DNA of 64,000 nt from Dyadobacter fanqingshengii. Its GTDB lineage: Bacteria; Bacteroidota; Bacteroidia; Cytophagales; Spirosomataceae. The stretch lies in assembly GCF_023822005.2 (NCBI RefSeq), contig NZ_CP098806.1, positions 5,206,501 to 5,270,500 of the forward strand. Direction: 5' to 3'. Both the position numbers and the translations under genes were made by a program. The notes beneath the pieces are model-generated. The model did no database searches, was not told the DNA's origin, and saw only the letters and a program-made list of their open reading frames with translations. Shown piece by piece: positions 60,884-64,000 of this stretch; the stretch's first letter is position 1; the number at the start of each line of letters is the position of its first letter.

Positions 60884-63109
60884 ATGAAGCAATTGGATGA
60901 TATAAAATCCGGCAGGCGCGAATTTCTTCGGAGTTCAGGTTATTTATTAATGGGCTTTACTCTCATGCCCGGGCTTGGATTTACGACTGAGCCGGACGAA
61001 TGTTACTTGCCGGAGCAGACATTAATTGCTGATCGTGAAGCGGTTGACTCATGGATCAGGTTTGATGCACAGGGGATTTTGACTGTGTTAACAGGTAAAA
61101 TGGAGCTTGGACAGGGAATACGGACTGCTTTAATGCAAATGGCAGCGGAGGAACTGGACATTGATATCACGCAGGTCCGTATTATCATTGCCGACACCGG
61201 ACAAACACAGGATGAACGCTATACGGCCGGCAGCGGATCCATCGAAGGAAGTGGAAACGCGATCAGAAATGCCGCTGCTGAGGCCAGGAAATATCTTTTG
61301 GAAATGGCAGCAAAAGAATTGGGTGCACATGTTGAAGAACTTTCTGTGATTAATGGAATTGTAAAATCAACTAAAAACCAAAGAACAATTGCCTACAAAG
61401 ATCTGGTGAAGGGCAAGCGGCTGGAAGCGGAGGTTTCCGGCAAGTCTGTGCTAAAAAAGCCAGCTGATTATAAGCTGGTTGGCAAGCCCATTAAGAGGTT
61501 GGATATTAATGATATAGCGGCGGCGAAAACGCATTTCATTCAGGATCTGCGCTTGCCGGATATGGTTCATGCGCGGATAATGCGGCCACCGGCTTATAGT
61601 GCTAAATTGGTGTCGCTGCCTTCTGAGCAGATTCAGAAATTGCCGGGCGTTTTAAAGGTTGTGGTTAATGGAAACTTCGCTGCTGTAATTGCTTTGCAGG
61701 AATATGAGAGCATGAAGGCGCTTCAAAAAATGAAAGCGCTGGCGAAGTGGCAAAGTGAAGCTGTAACGCCCTTGCAAGGCCAGTTATATGCTGATATGGT
61801 AAAAAACGGCAACACTGGCGAAGTTGTTGAAGGAGACAAAAACGAAAATAAAAAGCTTTCTGAAAACGCAATAACGCTTGAAGCGGAATACAAGCGGCCT
61901 TATCAAATGCACGGCTCGATCGGTCCGTCGTGCGCGATCGGGCTTTGGAAGGATGGCCAGCTGACGATATGGTCGCATACGCAAGGCGTTTATCCCCTGC
62001 GCAGCACGATTAGTGATTTGGTGAATATTCCAATGGATAAAATAAGGGTGATCGGCATGCCGGGCGCGGGTTGTTACGGGCATAATGGCGCCGATGATGT
62101 GGGCGGTGACGCAGCATTGCTGGCTGTGCAAATGCCGGGTAAGCCGGTTCGGGTGCAATGGATGCGCGAAGATGAGCACAAATGGGAGCCTTATGGTTCG
62201 GCTATGGTGCTTAAAATTGAAGCTGCATTGAATGCTGATGGTAAAGTGACTTCCTGGCAAACAGATATTTGGTCGGATACACATAGTTCGCGGCCGGGTG
62301 GGAAAGCGGGAAATTTGATTGCGGGCAGACATTTGGATAAACCATTTGCATTTGAAGGCGGAGGCTTCTCGGGCGGGAGCCATCGGAATTCACTGCCCTT
62401 GTATGATTTTGAAATCAAAAATGTTGTATTACACAATTACAAGGGCCCTTTACGGACTTCTGCATTGCGAAGTCTGGGTGCTTATGGGAACATTTTTGCA
62501 TTGGAATCCTTCATGGATGAGCTGGCGGTGAAAGCAGGGAAAGATCCTGTTCAGTTTCGTTTGGATCATTTGAAAGACGAACGTGCCAGAGAAGTGATCA
62601 CGACATTGGTGGCAAAGGCAGGCTGGGATTTAAAGAAAGAACCCGGTTTAGGAAAAGGTTTTGCTTTTGCCCAATATAAAAACAATGCTTCCTATTTCGC
62701 TGTAAAGGCAGAAGTCAAGCTGGATCGTGCGGCCAAAACTTACCGTTTGGTGAAATTAACAGGCGTGATTGACTCGGGGCAGGCCATTAATCCGGACGGC
62801 ATTATCAATCAAACTTCCGGCGGAATGATCCAGGCGGCCAGCTGGACCATGTTGGAGCAAGTTAATTATGGTGCTGATGGCGTAGAAAGCAATTCCTGGG
62901 AAACATATCCGATCCTTCGTTTTGAAGATGTGCCTGATACAGAAGTGTTTGTGATAGATCGCCCGGAACTCAAACCACTCGGTGCAGGAGAAGCAGCGCA
63001 AGGGCCGGTTTCGGCTGCGATTGCCAATGCTATTTTCGACGCGACCGGAAGTCGATTGAGGGAAATTCCCCTGACGCCGGATAAAATCGATTGGAGCAAA
63101 ATCAGCTGA
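60884..63109 (+). CDS. Molybdenum hydroxylase large subunit (IorB-like), Tat-exported
   Basis: 741 residues. A twin-arginine motif GRREFLRSS (about 10-18) before a hydrophobic stretch shows export to the periplasm together with the small subunit. Molybdopterin-binding features: GKMELGQGIRTALMQMAAEE (about 70-90), GSGSIEGSGNAIRN, GPLRTSALRSLGAYGN and the closing PLGAGEAAQGPVSAAIANA with the active-site glutamate in GAGEA. It hydroxylates an N-heterocycle or aldehyde with water as oxygen donor; the electron acceptor is probably a periplasmic cytochrome. The substrate is unknown. Confidence 0.93.
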   Translation: MKQLDDIKSGRREFLRSSGYLLMGFTLMPGLGFTTEPDECYLPEQTLIADREAVDSWIRFDAQGILTVLTGKMELGQGIRTALMQMAAEELDIDITQVRIIIADTGQTQDERYTAGSGSIEGSGNAIRNAAAEARKYLLEMAAKELGAHVEELSVINGIVKSTKNQRTIAYKDLVKGKRLEAEVSGKSVLKKPADYKLVGKPIKRLDINDIAAAKTHFIQDLRLPDMVHARIMRPPAYSAKLVSLPSEQIQKLPGVLKVVVNGNFAAVIALQEYESMKALQKMKALAKWQSEAVTPLQGQLYADMVKNGNTGEVVEGDKNENKKLSENAITLEAEYKRPYQMHGSIGPSCAIGLWKDGQLTIWSHTQGVYPLRSTISDLVNIPMDKIRVIGMPGAGCYGHNGADDVGGDAALLAVQMPGKPVRVQWMREDEHKWEPYGSAMVLKIEAALNADGKVTSWQTDIWSDTHSSRPGGKAGNLIAGRHLDKPFAFEGGGFSGGSHRNSLPLYDFEIKNVVLHNYKGPLRTSALRSLGAYGNIFALESFMDELAVKAGKDPVQFRLDHLKDERAREVITTLVAKAGWDLKKEPGLGKGFAFAQYKNNASYFAVKAEVKLDRAAKTYRLVKLTGVIDSGQAINPDGIINQTSGGMIQAASWTMLEQVNYGADGVESNSWETYPILRFEDVPDTEVFVIDRPELKPLGAGEAAQGPVSAAIANAIFDATGSRLREIPLTPDKIDWSKIS

Positions 63110-63158
63110 CGACTACCGGACGAGCAGCATTACTGATACTATCTCTCGAATAATCTCT

Positions 63159-64000
63159 CTATGAAAGCGACGGAAACGAAATTCCTTTGATTTTTCTGAA
63201 CAATTCCACTGCATACAGATCCGTCATGCCCGATACAAAGTCTAAAACCGTCTGAATTTTGGCATATTCATCTGTTTTAGAGGTGATAAATTGTTTAGGG
63301 ATAAGATCAACCAATTTTCGTGAGTAGTGGGAATTATTATTAAGGTAGGCAGGAACAAATTCTTCAAGCAAACCGCCCATCACCTTATAGCCAGCCACTT
63401 CAATCTGGACAACGGAAGCATAATTGTAAATTTTGTTGACAGAAATTTTCGAAATGTCCTTCATCACAGATCGGTATGGCTCGGGAATTGCGTCGATCAG
63501 GCCGGAGTTGAAGTCACCGTTAAGAATAGTTTCCTGCTCATTATAAAACAACTCGGAGCATTGGAAAATCAATGTGCTGATAGATTTTGCCCTTAACAGG
63601 CTGATTTTTGCATCTTCATCTTCAATTTCCGTAAGTCTGGCAGGCATTTTCGGATCATTGCAAAGCCTGAGTAACAATGTTTCCACCTCGCCGTAAGACA
63701 ATATTTTCAGTCGGTGCGCATCTTCCAAGTCGATAATGTTATAGCAAATATCATCCGCGGCCTCAACCAAGTAAACCAGTGGATGGCGCTTGTAAACCAA
63801 TGGAGATTCCGTAACCATATCGAGCTCTAAATCAGCGGCGATCTTCTGAAAACCAGTTTGTTCCGACTGGAAAAACCCGTATTTTTTCGTGTAAATTTTC
63901 GATTTGTTATGCCCGGCAATGGATTCGCATGGATATTTCGCAATGGCCGCAAGTGTGGAATAAGTGAGTGCAAAACTTCCGTAGCCCTTGCCCGCGTACG
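63159..64000 (-). CDS. dgt: dGTPase (dNTP triphosphohydrolase), partial
   Basis: The frame stays open to the right edge, so the N-terminus is missing (about 280 residues are seen). FALTYSTLAAIAKYP, KKYGFFQSEQ, then VYLVEAADDICYNIIDLEDA and TILNGDFNSGLIDAI match the C-terminal part of HD-domain dGTP triphosphohydrolases, including the late HD-domain aspartate region EAADDI. The enzyme breaks dGTP to deoxyguanosine and triphosphate and helps control dNTP pools. It is convergent with the molybdenum hydroxylase pair, 49 bp from its stop. Confidence 0.9.
   Translation of the reverse strand, partial: YAGKGYGSFALTYSTLAAIAKYPCESIAGHNKSKIYTKKYGFFQSEQTGFQKIAADLELDMVTESPLVYKRHPLVYLVEAADDICYNIIDLEDAHRLKILSYGEVETLLLRLCNDPKMPARLTEIEDEDAKISLLRAKSISTLIFQCSELFYNEQETILNGDFNSGLIDAIPEPYRSVMKDISKISVNKIYNYASVVQIEVAGYKVMGGLLEEFVPAYLNNNSHYSRKLVDLIPKQFITSKTDEYAKIQTVLDFVSGMTDLYAVELFRKIKGISFPSLS

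Noticed and set aside
1..64000. CRISPR array, prophage, integrase or complete insertion sequence
   Set aside because: No regularly spaced repeats and no phage, transposase or recombinase proteins were seen among the real genes.

Overview
The window looks like chromosome of an aerobic, Gram-negative Bacteroidota bacterium, most like the Cytophagales (Dyadobacter/Spirosoma type). This is inferred from the gene set: SusC-type TonB receptors with carboxypeptidase-regulatory plugs, a type IX secretion (T9SS) C-terminal sorting domain, a hybrid propeller/LytTR two-component pair, the four-gene ligase-associated DNA repair cassette, and promoter elements of the Bacteroidota form TAnnTTTG. I see no rRNA, tRNA, CRISPR array, prophage or complete insertion sequence.

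Layout. 1-5.5 kb: a terminator, a small membrane protein carrying a cytochrome-oxidase-I-like motif, then a minus-strand run of NAD-dependent epimerase, two AraC regulators and an SDR oxidoreductase. 5.3-8.1 kb: a large ATPase-LuxR regulator with a candidate small RNA beyond its 3' end. 8.3-10.6 kb: a metalloprotease joined to a tectonin propeller, a decayed gene fragment and a DUF3455 lipoprotein. 10.7-15.6 kb: a minus-strand cluster of spondin lipoprotein, two YHS proteins, DoxX, DinB and an NRDE/ATP-grasp fusion, divergent from an OmpR/EnvZ-type pair (15.8-18.0 kb). 18.1-20.7 kb: DUF4242 protein, GNAT and an alpha/beta hydrolase. 20.8-28.4 kb: surface and regulatory genes (plug-domain protein, Crp/Fnr, TonB receptor, small outer-membrane protein, DGPF protein with its ECF sigma factor, cupin). 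28.6-37 kb: TPR histidine kinase, phospholipase C and the LytTR pair. 37.2-43.8 kb: DKNYY protein, two paralogous metallohydrolases with a sorbosone-dehydrogenase/cytochrome c protein, and a T9SS cargo protein. 44.2-51.5 kb: NTF2/GNAT/nitrilase operon, membrane glycosyltransferase and an iron/cobalamin-type ABC importer. 52.1-58 kb: ligase-associated DNA repair operon (exonuclease, ligase, helicase, PdeM). 58.3-59.3 kb: a Panacea-type toxin-antitoxin pair. 59.4-64 kb: esterase, a molybdenum hydroxylase pair and a dGTPase running off the end.

Most unusual signals: (1) two far-apart sites, 5436-5507 (minus) and 18031-18102 (plus), share an 18-bp identical box, a second 9-bp identical block and a TAnnTTTG element at exactly the same spacing. 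One drives a DUF4242 gene; the other points at a gene-free stretch ending in a hairpin, hence a candidate small RNA. (2) The Panacea pair has a partner with no recognised family. (3) A perfect 9-bp inverted repeat lies in front of the DNA repair operon. (4) There are several domain fusions (NRDE with ATP-grasp, metalloprotease with tectonin).
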